Shown: positions 7,544 to 16,938, counted from the stretch's first letter. The stretch is DNA of 64,000 bases from JALZAI01 sp038212215 (GCA_038212215.1 JBBQUT010000019.1:1-64000), one strand, 5' to 3'. A program made the numbers and translations. The notes: a model not told the origin generated them from the letters alone.

Positions 7544-10500
7544 TCAGTTTTCTGGCTGACCGGCCAGCACAGACCACACCGACTTGCCTTCCGGTGTCGG
7601 CCGCGTTCCCCACCGCTCTGAGAGTGTGTCGACGATGTGCAGGCCACGCCCGTTGCGGGCATCCGGCCCCGCGTCACGCACCAACGGCAGACTCGAGGCC
7701 GCATCTCGGACGTCCACCAGCAACTGGTTGCTGCTCAGTCGCAGGCGAAGTTCGACGGGCGCGGCACCGTGGACGATGGCGTTGGTGACTAGTTCGCTGA
7801 CGACGAGCATTGCGTCGTAACGCGCCTCGTCGGGCAGCCCCCACTCCCGCAACGTGGCGTCAGTGAATTCGCGCGCCGGACGCACCGCGTCGCGCTCGGC
7901 AGGAACGACATGCGCGGCGACTCGGTCCGCCCGAGCACGATCCGTGACTCTCGCGATGAGTAACGCGACATCGTCGTCCGGCCCGTCGGGCAACAATTGC
8001 GCGACGAGGACCTCGGGCAGCGCCTGGATCGGCACCCCCGCGTCGGCAATAGCGTCGGCGATGGCGTCGACCAGGTGATCGATACCTAGATCGAGGTCGG
8101 TGGTCCGGCGCTCGACGAGGCCGTCGGTGTACATGGTCAGCGTCGCCCCTGGCGGCAACTGGACGGTAGCCGCCACGGTTCCCGTCCAGCCGGCTCCGAG
8201 CGGCGGGCCACCGGCGCTGAGCCGGTGCGGTCGCTGCCCGGGCAGGGTCAGGAGCGGCGGCAAGTGTCCGGCGTTGGCGTAGGTCAGGGTGTGGTCAGCA
8301 GGATCGTAGACGGCATAGATACACGTCACGATGGTGTAGGAGTTGATGTCGCGGACCGCCCGGTCGAGCAGGCGCAATATGTCTGCGGGGTCAAGGTCGA
8401 GCCGGGCATAAGCCCGCACCGTCGCGCGCAACTGACCCATGACCGCGGCCGCTCGCACGCCGCGTCCCATCACGTCGCCGATGACCAGGGCAAAGCGTCC
8501 GACGTCGAGTTCGACGACGTCGTACCAGTCGCCGCCGACCTGCGTGCCCTCGACGCCGGCCCGGTAGTAGGTCGCGACGTCCAGGTGCCCGGTGTCGTAG
8601 GCGCCCTGTGGCAAGAGGCTGCGTTGCAGTTCCTCGGCGATGGCGTGCTCGCGTTGCGCGGCCTCATGCTCGGCAGCGGCTGCGGCCAAGGCGACCTCGG
8701 CCGCGCGTTGGTCGGTGACGTCCTGGATACTTGCTCGCACCGACAGCGCACTCCCCGTCGCATCGAGAATCATCACGCACCGCATTCGATACACCCTTTG
8801 GCGATCGTCCATTCGCGTGAGTCGGAAGTCCGCGTCCGCCGGGATCAGCAGCTCAGCGGCGCGCGTCACCAGGTCCTCGACCCGGCTGCGGTCCTCTGGG
8901 TGAACCAACGCGATCGCCGCAGCGAGCGGGTCGGCAGCCCCAGGGTCGTTGCGGCGCATCCCGAGCAGCCGGTACCACTCGTCGGAGGCCTGCACGGTGT
9001 GCTCTTGCAAGTTCAACTCGACGCTGCCCAGGTGGGCCAGCTGTTCGGCATCGGCGAGCAGCGAGCGGCTGCGCCGCAGCTCGTCGGCGATGCGGCGAAC
9101 CCGGTCCAGCTCCAGATTGGCGCGTACCCGCGCGCGCAGTTCCCGAGCCGAGAAGGGCTTCACCAGGTAGTCGTCGGCGCCGGCCTCGAGCCCCTCGACG
9201 GCCGCATCGTCGCCCGAACGGGCTGACAACATGACGACCGGAAGGTGCATCGTGCTGGGATTGGCGCGCAGCTCGCTCAACAGCGCGAACCCGTTCAGGC
9301 GCGGCATCATGACGTCGGTCAGGACGAGGTCGGGCGTCAACAGCGCGACGCGCTCAAGTGCATGCTGCCCGTCGACAGCGACGTCAACCTCGTAATCGTG
9401 CTGGAGCAGCGAGACAACGTAGTTACGCATGTCGTCGTTGTCGTCAACCACCAGCACGCGCATCCGATTCGGTACGTGCTCGGCGGGGTCGGGTTGTTCG
9501 TGCACCGGCTCGGGGCGGTTCGACCACCGTGCCGCCTCGGCGAGGAAGCCTGCACTGTAACGCGCCGGGTCGGGGCCGTCGTCGGCCCCTGCTTCGGTGA
9601 CGACGTCCGCGTTCGGCAGATGCGCAATCCCGTAGGGCAGCGTGACGGTGAAGGTACTGCCTACGCCGAGTTCGCTGCGCACGGCGACCGAACCCGCGTG
9701 CAGCGCGGCGAGCTCAGCGACCAGCGCCAGCCCGATCCCGGACCCCTCGTGGGTGCGCTGCTGAGCTCCAGCGACGCGATGAAACCGATCGAACAGTCGA
9801 GACTGCTCGGCCTCGGCGATGCCGTTGCCGGTGTCGGAGACATCGAGGCGCGCGTGGGCTTCCGCGCCGCTCAAGCGCACCGTTATTGTGCCCGCGAACG
9901 TGGCCTTGAGCGCATTCGACAACAGATTGAGGACGATCTTGGCCCACATCTCGCGATCCACCCACACCTGGTCGGGTAGCTCGTCGCACTCGACCACGAA
10001 GGTAAGCCCGGCCCGTGTGACCGCGGAGTGGAACATGCTGGCGAGCTCCGCGGTGTACCGACTGAGATCCAGCGCCTCGAACCGCGCCCGCATCCGTCCG
10101 GACTCCAGGCGCGAGAAGTCCAGCAGCGTGTTGACCAGCTTGAGCAACCGTTCGGCGTTGCGCGCGATGAGTTCAACCCGCGCTCGCTGGGGGCCGGGCA
10201 GCGGATAACTGTCGTCGGTGAGCGCGTCCTCGGACGGTCCGAGCAGCAAGGTAAGTGGCGTGCGCAGTTCGTGGCTGACGTTGGTAAAAAAGGTCGTCTT
10301 GGCCCGATCCAACTCGGCCAGCCGGGCGACCCGTTCACGTTCGGCGTCGAAAACGCGCGCTCGCTTGACCGCCGCGTCGATCTGCGCCGCGATGATGTCG
10401 AGGAAGCCGCGGTAGCTCGTGTCCAGCTTCCGGTACCGGTTAAGCCCGACGACCAGATACCCGTACGGGTTGGCCTCGCCTCGCGGGGTCAAGGGAACCG

Positions 10501-11365
10501 CTAACGCCTGCAGCGGTGGTTGCGTCCAACTGCCGAACGGCAGCGCCGGGAAGTAGCGCTCCAAATCGTCGACGACGCGTGGCGTGCCGTCCACGGGATA
10601 GGCCGCCGCCCAAGGATGGTCGCCGCTGCGGAGGTCCAGCAACCACGGCGCGGCGGGATCGTTGGCCCGCACGCCGGAGCTCCAGGCCAGGCGCGCAGAG
10701 CGGTGCGTGTCATCCAGCAGGTAGGCGAGGACGAAAGGCAGGGTGTAGCCGTTGGCCGCGAGTTGGCGCTGAGCGGCGGCGAACACGTCCGCCTCGGTAC
10801 TCGCCTGCGCGAGGTCCGCGCTGAGTTCACGCAAGGTTGTCATCCTGCGTTCGCCGATCACCCGGCCGGTGTCTTCACTGACCACACAGAACAGGCCCGC
10901 CGCTCCGCCGTCCTCGTCGGTGAGGGCGCTGTAGGAGAAGGTGTGGTAGGTCTCCTCGACGTATCCACTGCGTTCGAGGAACAGCAGCAGGCCGTCGTCC
11001 CAAGTGGCCTGGCGGGTTGCCAGCACCGACTCGATTCGCGGGCTGATGTCGTCCCAGATCTCCGACCACACCTCGCGGGCGGGCTTGCCGAGCGCCCACG
11101 GGTACTTGGCGCCCAGCGTCTCGCGGCGGTAGGTCTCGTTGCAGAAAAAGGTGAGATCCGGGCCGTATCCCATCCACATCGCAAACCGCGACCCGATCAT
11201 CAACCGAACCGTCGTCCGCAGGCTGGGCGACCACTCCCGGACCGGACCGAGCGGCGTACTCGCCCAGTCGACGGCCGCAAGATCGCGCCCAAGCTCCGTC
11301 GCGAGATCGAACAAGTTGTCGCCACCCGGATCTATGGCGCCGACGTCGAGACCCGCACTCACCAC
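7544..11365 (-). CDS. Hybrid sensor kinase / receiver / PP2C phosphatase / anti-sigma-type ATPase, 1273 residues
   Basis: Domains in order: PAS-like sensor (about 40-160), GAF-like region (about 185-330), HisKA dimerisation domain with phospho-acceptor His in FTNVSHELRTPL (about 365), HATPase with N and G boxes (LLSNALKA, DTGNGIA, GSGIGLALV), receiver domain with phospho-acceptor Asp in PDLVLTDVMMP (about 683) and KPF Lys, a PAS fold (about 780-890), SpoIIE/PP2C phosphatase (EELQRSLLPQ, GGDWYDVV, GDVMGRG; about 905-1120), and a C-terminal RsbW-like HATPase (ELVTNAIVHG, about 1200). This joins a two-component relay to a partner-switching phosphatase and kinase. It is divergent from the STAS gene at 11525, its likely partner. 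Probably a soluble stress-signalling hub. Confidence 0.9.
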   Translation of the reverse strand: MVSAGLDVGAIDPGGDNLFDLATELGRDLAAVDWASTPLGPVREWSPSLRTTVRLMIGSRFAMWMGYGPDLTFFCNETYRRETLGAKYPWALGKPAREVWSEIWDDISPRIESVLATRQATWDDGLLLFLERSGYVEETYHTFSYSALTDEDGGAAGLFCVVSEDTGRVIGERRMTTLRELSADLAQASTEADVFAAAQRQLAANGYTLPFVLAYLLDDTHRSARLAWSSGVRANDPAAPWLLDLRSGDHPWAAAYPVDGTPRVVDDLERYFPALPFGSWTQPPLQALAVPLTPRGEANPYGYLVVGLNRYRKLDTSYRGFLDIIAAQIDAAVKRARVFDAERERVARLAELDRAKTTFFTNVSHELRTPLTLLLGPSEDALTDDSYPLPGPQRARVELIARNAERLLKLVNTLLDFSRLESGRMRARFEALDLSRYTAELASMFHSAVTRAGLTFVVECDELPDQVWVDREMWAKIVLNLLSNALKATFAGTITVRLSGAEAHARLDVSDTGNGIAEAEQSRLFDRFHRVAGAQQRTHEGSGIGLALVAELAALHAGSVAVRSELGVGSTFTVTLPYGIAHLPNADVVTEAGADDGPDPARYSAGFLAEAARWSNRPEPVHEQPDPAEHVPNRMRVLVVDDNDDMRNYVVSLLQHDYEVDVAVDGQHALERVALLTPDLVLTDVMMPRLNGFALLSELRANPSTMHLPVVMLSARSGDDAAVEGLEAGADDYLVKPFSARELRARVRANLELDRVRRIADELRRSRSLLADAEQLAHLGSVELNLQEHTVQASDEWYRLLGMRRNDPGAADPLAAAIALVHPEDRSRVEDLVTRAAELLIPADADFRLTRMDDRQRVYRMRCVMILDATGSALSVRASIQDVTDQRAAEVALAAAAAEHEAAQREHAIAEELQRSLLPQGAYDTGHLDVATYYRAGVEGTQVGGDWYDVVELDVGRFALVIGDVMGRGVRAAAVMGQLRATVRAYARLDLDPADILRLLDRAVRDINSYTIVTCIYAVYDPADHTLTYANAGHLPPLLTLPGQRPHRLSAGGPPLGAGWTGTVAATVQLPPGATLTMYTDGLVERRTTDLDLGIDHLVDAIADAIADAGVPIQALPEVLVAQLLPDGPDDDVALLIARVTDRARADRVAAHVVPAERDAVRPAREFTDATLREWGLPDEARYDAMLVVSELVTNAIVHGAAPVELRLRLSSNQLLVDVRDAASSLPLVRDAGPDARNGRGLHIVDTLSERWGTRPTPEGKSVWSVLAGQPEN

Positions 11366-11488
11366 GCGAGCTGCTACCTTCCGGCGTCGGGAACGTTGGG
11401 CGCAGCCTATCCCCCGCGCTTTCGCGAGGCACCGCGTTCGTCGTCGTCGCGGGTGGTCACGTGGCGTTCACCCAGACTTACGGGCTAA

Positions 11489-11511
11489 GGTTCGTTCGCG
11501 AACTGCGAACC
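11489..11511. promoter_or_regulatory. Inverted repeat between the divergent signalling gene and STAS gene
   Basis: GGTTCG (11489-11494) and CGAACC (11506-11511) are perfect inverted arms around a centre that itself contains TTCGCGAA. The element lies 14 bp upstream of the STAS start codon and in the 159-bp gap shared with the kinase gene. It may be an operator; the binding protein is unknown. Confidence 0.35.
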
Positions 11512-11524
11512 AAGACGGACGGAT

Positions 11525-11863
11525 ATGACGTTGCTGATCCTCACCCGCACGGAGGGCGCGGCGACTGTCGTCTGCACAGACGGCGACATCGACATCCAGA
11601 GCGCCCCGCAACTACGCGACAAGATCTCCACACTGGTTCGCGATGGCGCGAGCCACATCGTCGTGGATCTCGACCGGACGGACTTCCTCGATTCCTCGGC
11701 ACTCGGCGCGCTCGTGAGCGCGAACAAAGAGTTGCAGGCCGTCGGCGGCTCACTGAAACTGGTCTGCACGAAGCAACACGTCCGCAAGGTATTCGACATC
11801 ACGCGAGTCAGCGAGATCATTCCGTATTTCAGCTCCGTCGAGGCAGCGCTCGCCGGCGGCTAG
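11525..11863 (+). CDS. STAS-domain anti-sigma factor antagonist (RsbV/SpoIIAA-like)
   Basis: 112 residues forming one STAS domain: central strand ASHIVVDLDRTDFLDSSALGAL, whose Ser in DSSALG is the residue phosphorylated in SpoIIAA/RsbV-type antagonists. In this family the dephosphorylated protein binds an anti-sigma kinase and frees the sigma factor. The large divergent protein at 7544-11365 carries both an RsbW-like ATPase and a PP2C phosphatase and is the natural candidate to phosphorylate or dephosphorylate it. ATG start at 11525. Its stop overlaps the 3' end of the convergent GH65 gene by 4 bp. Confidence 0.9.
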   Translation: MTLLILTRTEGAATVVCTDGDIDIQSAPQLRDKISTLVRDGASHIVVDLDRTDFLDSSALGALVSANKELQAVGGSLKLVCTKQHVRKVFDITRVSEIIPYFSSVEAALAGG

Positions 11864-14301
11864 CGGCGTTTGGTCACGCCCACTGTCCGGTCGCGCGCCG
11901 TATCGCGGCGCTCGACCTGCTCGGCGCTGAGCGGCTTGCGGCCGGCTGGCTGCTCGGGCCGCTCGGTGCTGGGCTCGATCCTCGCCATCGGCCTGGTCAC
12001 TGTAGCGCCAGGCTTGACGCGCAGTTTCTCGCCGCAGTGGCTGATCTCCACGCCCTCCGGCGGGCCGCCGGTCACCTCATAGGCGGCCTCGCCGTTCTGG
12101 GTGGAGACCAGCACGTGCGCGCCGCGCCAGATCAGCCGGAACCGCAGGCTCGTCCAACCAGCGGGCAATTGGGGGCAGAAGGACAACTCGCCGTTGTGGT
12201 CGCGCATGCCGCCGAAGCCGGCCACCACCGCGAGCCATGCCCCGGCGAGCGACGCGATGTGCAAGCCGTCACCGGTGTTGTGCTCGAGATCGCCCAAGTC
12301 CATCATGGCGGCCTCGCTGAGATAGTCCGACGCGAGATCCAGTTGCCCGACCTCGGCAGCGATGATCGCCTGTGTGCAGGCGGACAACGAGGAGTCGCGC
12401 ACCGTAATCGGTTCGTAGTAGGCGAATGCGCGCGCTTTCTGCTCGGCGCTGAACGAATCCCCGCACCAGTGCATCGCAAGCATCAGGTCGGCCTGCTTGA
12501 TGACTTGTTTGCGGTAAATCTCGAAGTACGGCGCATTCAGCAGTAACGGGTACCCGTGCGAGTGTTCGGTGCGTTCGAAGTCCCAGGTCTGGCGATCGGT
12601 AAAGCCGCGATCTTGTTCGTGCACCTCGCGGTTGCTGTCGTACGGCATGGAGGGGCACGCAGCGGCAGCCGCCCAGGCCGCGATCTCGTCCGCGTCGACG
12701 CCGAGCCGGACTGCTTCCTCCGGCCAGCGTTGAGCGGCCGTCGCCGCCGCGGCGAGGTTGCGCGCCGCCATCAGGTTCGTATACGTGTTGTCGCGGACGA
12801 TGGCGCTGTATTCGTCCGGACCGGTGACGCCGTCGATGTGGAAGCAGCCGTCCGTGCCGTGATAACCGAGCGACATCCATAGCCGCGCCGTCTCCACCAA
12901 CAAGTCGACGCCGCATTCGCGGTAGAACTCGTCGTCACCGGTCCAATCGATGTAGCGCTGCGTTGCACCGGCGATGTCGGCGTTGATGTGCATCGCAGCG
13001 GTTCCGGCCGGCCAATACCCGCTACATTCCTGACCTCGGATCGTGCGCCACGGGAACGCTGCGCCCTTGAGGTGCAATTGCCGCGCACGCTCACGCGCCA
13101 TGTCGAGCGTCGACCAGCGCCAGCGCAGAGCGTCGCGTGCGGCGTCCGGTGCGGTTGCGATGAGGACGGGCAGGACGAAGGACTCGGTGTCCCAGAACGC
13201 GTGCCCGTCATAGCCCGGTCCGGTCAGTCCCTTGGCCGGGATGGCCCGTTGCTCGGCACGAACCGCTGACTGGAAGGTGTGAAACAGCGCGACGCGTACC
13301 GCCTGCTGCGCACCAGGACCACCCTCGATGGCGACATCGGCGCAGGACCAGAAGTGCTCGAGGGCGGCCCTTTGCTCAGCCTCGAGCTGGTCCCACCCCG
13401 CATGCTGGGCGGCGACGAGCGCCGCACTGACCTGGTCGCTGAGAGCGTGCAGCGAACGCTGGCTCGACCAGCCGTAACTCACGAATTTGGTCAGGCCGAG
13501 CCGTTCGCCGGGTTGCAACAGGCATGCGACCATCAGCCGAGCCCAGTCTGGCCGGATGGTCAGCTCGTAGCTGTGGCCGTCGGGCGCGCGGATGACGTGA
13601 TCCATCGCCGCTGCCATGCGCAACTTGCTCGACCTCGTGCCGTGCAGCAGGAAGGCTCGGGTCTCCTCGCCGCCGTGTTCGAGCGCGACGAGCGCGTCTT
13701 GCATGATCGCCGCGACGCGCGGATCCTTCGACATGCCAGGCACATGCTCGTTGGCCACCAACTCTGATTGCACGACCACGCGCGCGACGTCGCCGACCGC
13801 CTCGATCTCCCAGTCGACCGCGAAGATCGAACGTTGGGTCAGCGAGACCAGCCGCTTGGTGCGCAGCCGGATCACCTGACCCGACGGTGAGCGCCATTCG
13901 ACCACGCGGTGCAGCACGCCGGTGCGCAGGCTGAGCACCCGGTTGTGGTGCAGCACATCGCCGTAGCGCAGATCGACCGGTTCGTCGTCGACCAATATCC
14001 GAAACACCTTGCCGTTGGTGACATTCAGGATCGTCTGGCCGTCCTCAGGAAACCCGTATCCGGCCTCGGCATAGGGCAGCGGGCGAGTCTCGTAGAACGA
14101 GTTGAGATATGTCCCGGGCAGTCCTCGCGGGTCACCCTCGTCGAGATTGCCGCGCACGCCGATGTGGCCGTTGGACAGCGCGAACAGCGACTCGGACCGG
14201 GCCAGGTCCTCGAGATCGAGTCCCACCTCGCGCAACTCCCATTCCTCAACCGGAAATCGGTCGTTGCGCCTCTCCTGATGCCGCTCGCTGCGCTCGCTCA
14301 C
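11860..14301 (-). CDS. Glycoside hydrolase family 65 disaccharide phosphorylase (maltose/trehalose/kojibiose type)
   Basis: 813 residues with the GH65 layout: N-terminal beta-sandwich (LARSESLFALSNGHIGVRGNLDEG, PGTYLNSFYE), then an (alpha/alpha)6 barrel with EQRAIPAKGLTGPGYDGHAFWDTE and the catalytic Glu in GVTGPDEYSAIVRDNTYTN (about residue 495), then a C-terminal jelly-roll. It cleaves an alpha-linked glucose disaccharide with phosphate to give beta-glucose 1-phosphate. The gene just upstream on the same strand encodes beta-phosphoglucomutase, which converts that product to glucose 6-phosphate, so the two form a catabolic pair. The substrate cannot be fixed from sequence. The GTG start (MSERSERHQ) lies inside a dispersed palindromic repeat. 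Confidence 0.88.
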   Translation of the reverse strand: MSERSERHQERRNDRFPVEEWELREVGLDLEDLARSESLFALSNGHIGVRGNLDEGDPRGLPGTYLNSFYETRPLPYAEAGYGFPEDGQTILNVTNGKVFRILVDDEPVDLRYGDVLHHNRVLSLRTGVLHRVVEWRSPSGQVIRLRTKRLVSLTQRSIFAVDWEIEAVGDVARVVVQSELVANEHVPGMSKDPRVAAIMQDALVALEHGGEETRAFLLHGTRSSKLRMAAAMDHVIRAPDGHSYELTIRPDWARLMVACLLQPGERLGLTKFVSYGWSSQRSLHALSDQVSAALVAAQHAGWDQLEAEQRAALEHFWSCADVAIEGGPGAQQAVRVALFHTFQSAVRAEQRAIPAKGLTGPGYDGHAFWDTESFVLPVLIATAPDAARDALRWRWSTLDMARERARQLHLKGAAFPWRTIRGQECSGYWPAGTAAMHINADIAGATQRYIDWTGDDEFYRECGVDLLVETARLWMSLGYHGTDGCFHIDGVTGPDEYSAIVRDNTYTNLMAARNLAAAATAAQRWPEEAVRLGVDADEIAAWAAAAACPSMPYDSNREVHEQDRGFTDRQTWDFERTEHSHGYPLLLNAPYFEIYRKQVIKQADLMLAMHWCGDSFSAEQKARAFAYYEPITVRDSSLSACTQAIIAAEVGQLDLASDYLSEAAMMDLGDLEHNTGDGLHIASLAGAWLAVVAGFGGMRDHNGELSFCPQLPAGWTSLRFRLIWRGAHVLVSTQNGEAAYEVTGGPPEGVEISHCGEKLRVKPGATVTRPMARIEPSTERPEQPAGRKPLSAEQVERRDTARDRTVGVTKRR

Positions 14302-14362
14302 GGCCGAACCTCGCTTCGCTCATTCGGCCGCCCAAGGCCAATCACATCGGTTCGCTCGCTCA
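14299..14362. repeat. Dispersed junction repeat, copy A
   Basis: A 7-bp inverted stem GGCCGAA / TTCGGCC surrounds the loop CCTCGCTTCGCTCA. GCCCAAGGCC and CATCGGTTCGCTCGCTCA follow. The copy spans the stop of the beta-phosphoglucomutase gene (14360-14362) and the GTG start of the GH65 gene (14301). The same loop with a different, compensating stem occurs at copy B (42190-42266), and the right half recurs in copy C (58177-58251). Confidence 0.65.
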
Positions 14363-15079
14363 CAGGAGCTCTCCGAGATCGTCGACGACAATTGATGCGC
14401 CGTGCTGTTCGAGGCGTTGCCGGTGGCCCTGATCGAGCCGGTTGACGCCGACGACATAGCCGAACCCGCCCGCGCGTCCGGCCTGAACCCCGGCGAGCGC
14501 GTCCTCGAACACAGCTGCGTGATCGGGCGTGACGCCGAGTACCCGCGCCCCTTCGAGAAAGGAGTCCGGCGCCGGCTTGCCCTTCAGGTTGCGGGCTTTG
14601 ATCGTGTTGCCGTCGACACGTCCCTCGATGAGGCGTTCCAGACCGGTCACATGCAGCACGTCCTCACTGTTGGCACTGGACGAGACGACCAACCTGCGCA
14701 ATCCCGCGTCTCGTGCCGCCTCGAGATAGCGCCGCGACCCCTCGAATACCGTCACGCCGTCCTCATGGATGGCCTTGAGCAGCAGCCTGTTCTTGCGGTT
14801 CCCGATGCCGTTGACTGTTTCCCGCTCAGCTGGATCGTCCGCGCCGCCGTCGGGCAATTCGATGTCGCGAGATTTCAGGAAGTCACGCACGCCGTCGGCG
14901 CGAGGTTTGCCGTCGACATGGTCCGCGTAGTCGGCGTCGGTGAATGGCCGTTGCCCGCGGGCTTCGAGCAATGGATCGAAGGCCTTTCCCCAGGCGAGGC
15001 GGTGCACCGACGCGGTATCGGTGAGGACGCCGTCCAGGTCGAACAGGCATGAGGTAATCGAGTCCGGGAGCCCCAGCAT
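14360..15079 (-). CDS. Beta-phosphoglucomutase (HAD superfamily)
   Basis: 239 residues from the ATG at 15079 (an ATG at 15091 is also possible; longer frames would run into the divergent thioesterase gene). HAD motifs: nucleophile and acid/base Asp in CLFDLDGVLTDT, VVSSSAN, Lys in NLKGKPAPDSF and the acidic pair in VFEDALAGVQAG. The cap contains HRLAWGKAFDPLL as in beta-PGM. It interconverts beta-glucose 1-phosphate and glucose 6-phosphate. The GH65 phosphorylase follows 58 bp downstream on the same strand, supporting joint use of a disaccharide. Confidence 0.88.
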   Translation of the reverse strand: MLGLPDSITSCLFDLDGVLTDTASVHRLAWGKAFDPLLEARGQRPFTDADYADHVDGKPRADGVRDFLKSRDIELPDGGADDPAERETVNGIGNRKNRLLLKAIHEDGVTVFEGSRRYLEAARDAGLRRLVVSSSANSEDVLHVTGLERLIEGRVDGNTIKARNLKGKPAPDSFLEGARVLGVTPDHAAVFEDALAGVQAGRAGGFGYVVGVNRLDQGHRQRLEQHGASIVVDDLGELL

Positions 15080-15166
15080 GGAGCTAAGCATGCCCGCCGC
15101 CCCGGCCGGGGTATCGCGCGGCTCGCCCGGACTCGCAAGCGCTCGCCAGTGTCGTAGGTTCGGCAG

Positions 15167-15601
15167 GTGACCTCGTCCCACGCCGCCGTACCCGCGACTG
15201 TCCCGTTCACTCTTGCCGGTCTCGACACGCTGCTCGGCATCGAATACCAGGAGGCGAGTGTTGAGCGGGTCGTAGCTACCTGGCTTGTGCGCCCTGAGCT
15301 GTACCAGCCCAACGGCATCGTGCACGGCGGCGTCCATTGCGCGGCGGTTGAAGCGACGGCGAGCGTGGGTGCGTCGCTATGGCTGGGTGAGCGGGGTCGC
15401 GTCGTCGGCGTTGCCAATCAGACGGATTTCCTGCGTGCAGTGACCGATGGCCGGCTGACAGCGACCGCGACGCCGCTGCACCGCGGTCGCAGTCAACAAC
15501 TCTGGCAGGTCGAGATCCGCGACGACGAGCAGCGACTGGTCGCGCGCGGTCAGGTCCGCCTGCAGAACCTCCCGGCGGATCCTTCGGTCAAGAACCAGTA
15601 A
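15167..15601 (+). CDS. PaaI-family hotdog thioesterase
   Basis: 144 residues with the PaaI/YbgC hotdog fold: PELYQPNGIVHGGVHCAAVEATASVGA carries the HGG helix cap and the acidic Glu that replaces the catalytic Asp/Glu of the family. GVANQTDFLRAV and GQVRLQNL form later strands. It is expected to hydrolyse acyl-CoA thioesters; the substrate is unknown. GTG start at 15167, divergent from the beta-phosphoglucomutase gene with an 87-bp gap. Citrate synthase follows 44 bp downstream on the same strand. Confidence 0.82.
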   Translation: MTSSHAAVPATVPFTLAGLDTLLGIEYQEASVERVVATWLVRPELYQPNGIVHGGVHCAAVEATASVGASLWLGERGRVVGVANQTDFLRAVTDGRLTATATPLHRGRSQQLWQVEIRDDEQRLVARGQVRLQNLPADPSVKNQ

Positions 15602-15645
15602 TCTGCAACAAACTGGTCCCATTAATCGCCAGAGAGGCGTAACCG

Positions 15646-16938
15646 ATGCCCGAAGACGCAGTCACGTTCGACGCTCCGGACGGAACCACGTTGAATCTCC
15701 CGATCGTCGAGGCGAGCGAGGGCGCGAGCGGCGCTAACATCGGTAAGCTGCTGGCCGCCACCGGCGTGGTCACCTACGACGCCGGTTTCGCCAATACCGC
15801 GTCGTGCACCTCAGCGATCACCTATATCGACGGCGATGCGGGCATCCTGCGTTACCGGGGCTATTCGATCGAACAGCTCGCCACGGGTTCGAGTTTTCTC
15901 GAGGTGAGCTACCTGCTCATCTACGGCGAGCTGCCCACGAGTCGCGAGCTGTCCGATTTCGAGGGCAGGATCCGCCGGCACACACTGCTGCATGAGGAAC
16001 TCAAGCGCTTCTTCGACGGATTCCCGCGCGACGCCCATCCGATGCCAGTGCTCTCGTCGGCGGTTTCGGCGCTGTCGACCTTCTACCAGGACGCACTCGA
16101 CCCCTTCGACGACGACGATGTCGAACTGTCCACCGTGCGGCTGCTTGCGAAGTTGCCGACGATTGCCGCCTACGCCTACAAGAAGTCCGTCGGCCAGCCG
16201 TTCCTCTATCCGGACAACTCCCTCGGCTTCGTTGAGAATTTCCTGCGGATGACCTTCGGTTTCCCCGCCGAGCCCTATGAACTCGACCCGGCAGTCGTGC
16301 GCGCGCTGGACATGCTGCTGGTGCTGCACGCCGATCACGAGCAGAACTGCTCGACGTCGACGGTACGTCTGGTCGGATCGTCGCACGCAAATCTGTTCGC
16401 GTCCGTGTCGGCAGGGATCAACGCGTTGTTCGGCCCGCTGCACGGCGGCGCCAACCAAGCCGTCCTGGAGATGCTGCAGGCCATCAAGCGCGACGGTGGT
16501 GATGTCTCATTTTTCGTCGAGCGGGTGAAGAACAAGGAGACGGGCGTCAAGCTGATGGGCTTCGGCCACCGGGTCTACAAGAACTACGATCCGCGCGCGG
16601 CCATCGTCAAGGACTCGGCCCACCACGTGCTCGACGCCATGGGCAAGCGCGATGACCTGCTCGACATCGCTTTGCAATTGGAAGGCGTCGCGCTCGAGGA
16701 CGACTTCTTCATCGAGCGCCACTTGTACCCGAACGTCGATTTCTACACCGGGCTGATCTATCGCGCGATGGGTTTCCCGACTCGCATGTTTACCGTGCTG
16801 TTTGCCATCGGACGGCTTCCCGGGTGGATCGCCCAGTGGCGCGAGATGATCAGAGATCCGCAAACCAAGATCGGGCGGCCACGCCAGCTGTATACCGGCG
16901 AGACCGAGCGCGCCTTTGTGCCGATCGCGAGGCGCTGA
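15646..16938 (+). CDS. gltA: Citrate synthase (type II)
   Basis: 430 residues, the usual length for hexameric bacterial citrate synthase. It condenses acetyl-CoA with oxaloacetate in the TCA cycle. Catalytic residues are all present: His in LVLHADHEQNCSTS (about 228), His in MGFGHRVYKNYDPRA (about 307) and Asp in PNVDFYTGLIY (about 364). The sequence FGPLHGGANQAVLEML is the substrate loop. Start ATG 15646 with GAGAGG upstream. It follows the thioesterase gene closely, though a functional link is not obvious. Confidence 0.95.
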   Translation: MPEDAVTFDAPDGTTLNLPIVEASEGASGANIGKLLAATGVVTYDAGFANTASCTSAITYIDGDAGILRYRGYSIEQLATGSSFLEVSYLLIYGELPTSRELSDFEGRIRRHTLLHEELKRFFDGFPRDAHPMPVLSSAVSALSTFYQDALDPFDDDDVELSTVRLLAKLPTIAAYAYKKSVGQPFLYPDNSLGFVENFLRMTFGFPAEPYELDPAVVRALDMLLVLHADHEQNCSTSTVRLVGSSHANLFASVSAGINALFGPLHGGANQAVLEMLQAIKRDGGDVSFFVERVKNKETGVKLMGFGHRVYKNYDPRAAIVKDSAHHVLDAMGKRDDLLDIALQLEGVALEDDFFIERHLYPNVDFYTGLIYRAMGFPTRMFTVLFAIGRLPGWIAQWREMIRDPQTKIGRPRQLYTGETERAFVPIARR

